From positions 1-6,740 of the forward strand of contig DRGT01000139.1 in NCBI GenBank assembly GCA_011055585.1: a DNA stretch of 6,740 bases, read 5' to 3'. Source of the DNA: Candidatus Nitrosopumilus sp. GTDB taxonomy: Archaea; Thermoproteota; Nitrososphaeria; Nitrososphaerales; Nitrosopumilaceae. Of this stretch, positions 6,515 through 6,740 are shown in pieces (positions within the stretch are counted from its first letter, which is position 1; each line of letters begins with the position of its first letter). Position numbers and translations under genes: made by a program. The notes below the pieces were generated by a model. The model saw only the letters and a list, made by a program, of their open reading frames with translations. It was not told the DNA's origin and ran no database searches.

Positions 6515-6740
6515 AATCGGTTAAGTTCAAATGCACCAACTCCAGCAGTTCCAAGTCCACTAAATAAACTTCCTATAAATGCACTTCTACCACTAACTCT
6601 TGTTCTCGCAGCTTTTCTAATACCAAAAGAAAACAATGCCTTCCCTCGTTTTCTAACAGCACCAGATTCCTTTGCAGATTCTTCTCTTGTTTCTTGTAAT
6701 ATAATTAATGGAGAGTCTGCTAATGTTACACCACCTTTTA
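6499..6740 (-). CDS. Small virion-type protein, C-terminal 79 codons (starts beyond right edge; T7 gp14-like position)
   Basis: An open frame enters from the right edge (first whole codon 6738-6736) and ends at TAA 6501-6499, giving 79 residues. The visible part begins KGGVTLADSPLIILQETREE, has a basic middle (AVRKRGKALFSFGIRKAARTR, residues 27-47), and ends in a Gly-rich hydrophobic stretch (SAFIGSLFSGLGTAGVGAFE) before NRLGVFK. A helical, basic part followed by a 'GR.A.IG.L..GLGT' tail resembles the C-termini of small phage internal (gp14-like) proteins, in which a late Gly/Ala-rich segment is thought to interact with membrane. This resemblance is from memory and the region is of low complexity. 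Reading continues straight into the 519-residue gene by a one-base overlap. The start, full length and N-terminal features lie outside the window. Confidence 0.8.
   Translation of the reverse strand, partial: KGGVTLADSPLIILQETREESAKESGAVRKRGKALFSFGIRKAARTRVSGRSAFIGSLFSGLGTAGVGAFELNRLGVFK

Overview
The window looks like part of the structural (late) region of a tailed-phage genome or prophage, most likely a podovirus-like phage of an AT-rich bacterial host. This rests on four facts. All genes lie on the minus strand and are packed with overlaps or very short gaps. The two complete genes encode very long, mostly helical proteins with Gly/Ala-rich hydrophobic stretches. No metabolic, replication or RNA genes are present. 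The genes follow the size and order of a virion DNA-ejection module (small protein, medium protein, giant protein). The host cannot be named from the sequence; marine alphaproteobacterial phages of this AT-rich type are one guess only.

Layout, read in the direction of transcription (right to left). (1) 6740-6499: the last 79 codons of a gene whose start lies outside the window; it has a basic, then Gly-rich hydrophobic C-terminus, and its position suggests a T7 gp14-like small ejection protein. (2) 6499-4940: a complete 519-residue helical protein, in the T7 gp15-like position. (3) 4940-165: a complete 1591-residue protein, in the T7 gp16-like position. It has an N-terminal Gly/Ala-rich module, about 400 residues of charged helix/coiled coil with a SHOCT-like motif, a central block with RN..RLHL..GG and YFP motifs, and a conserved-looking C-terminal block with hydrophobic segments. 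(4) 145-1: the first 48 codons of a small structural-type gene with a textbook Shine-Dalgarno site, running off the left edge.

Genes 1-2 and 2-3 are joined by TAATG stop/start overlaps set in the same 12-base sequence, TTTAAATAATGG. This points to translational coupling and fixed stoichiometry of the three proteins. The last gene instead has its own strong ribosome site (AAAGGAG), which fits a product needed at a higher or independent level. The proteins probably co-assemble inside the capsid or at the portal and are ejected to make a channel for DNA entry, but that role comes from gene order and protein character, not from a recognised catalytic domain. No stretch of more than 20 bases is non-coding, and I see no promoter, terminator, tRNA, insertion sequence or CRISPR array.
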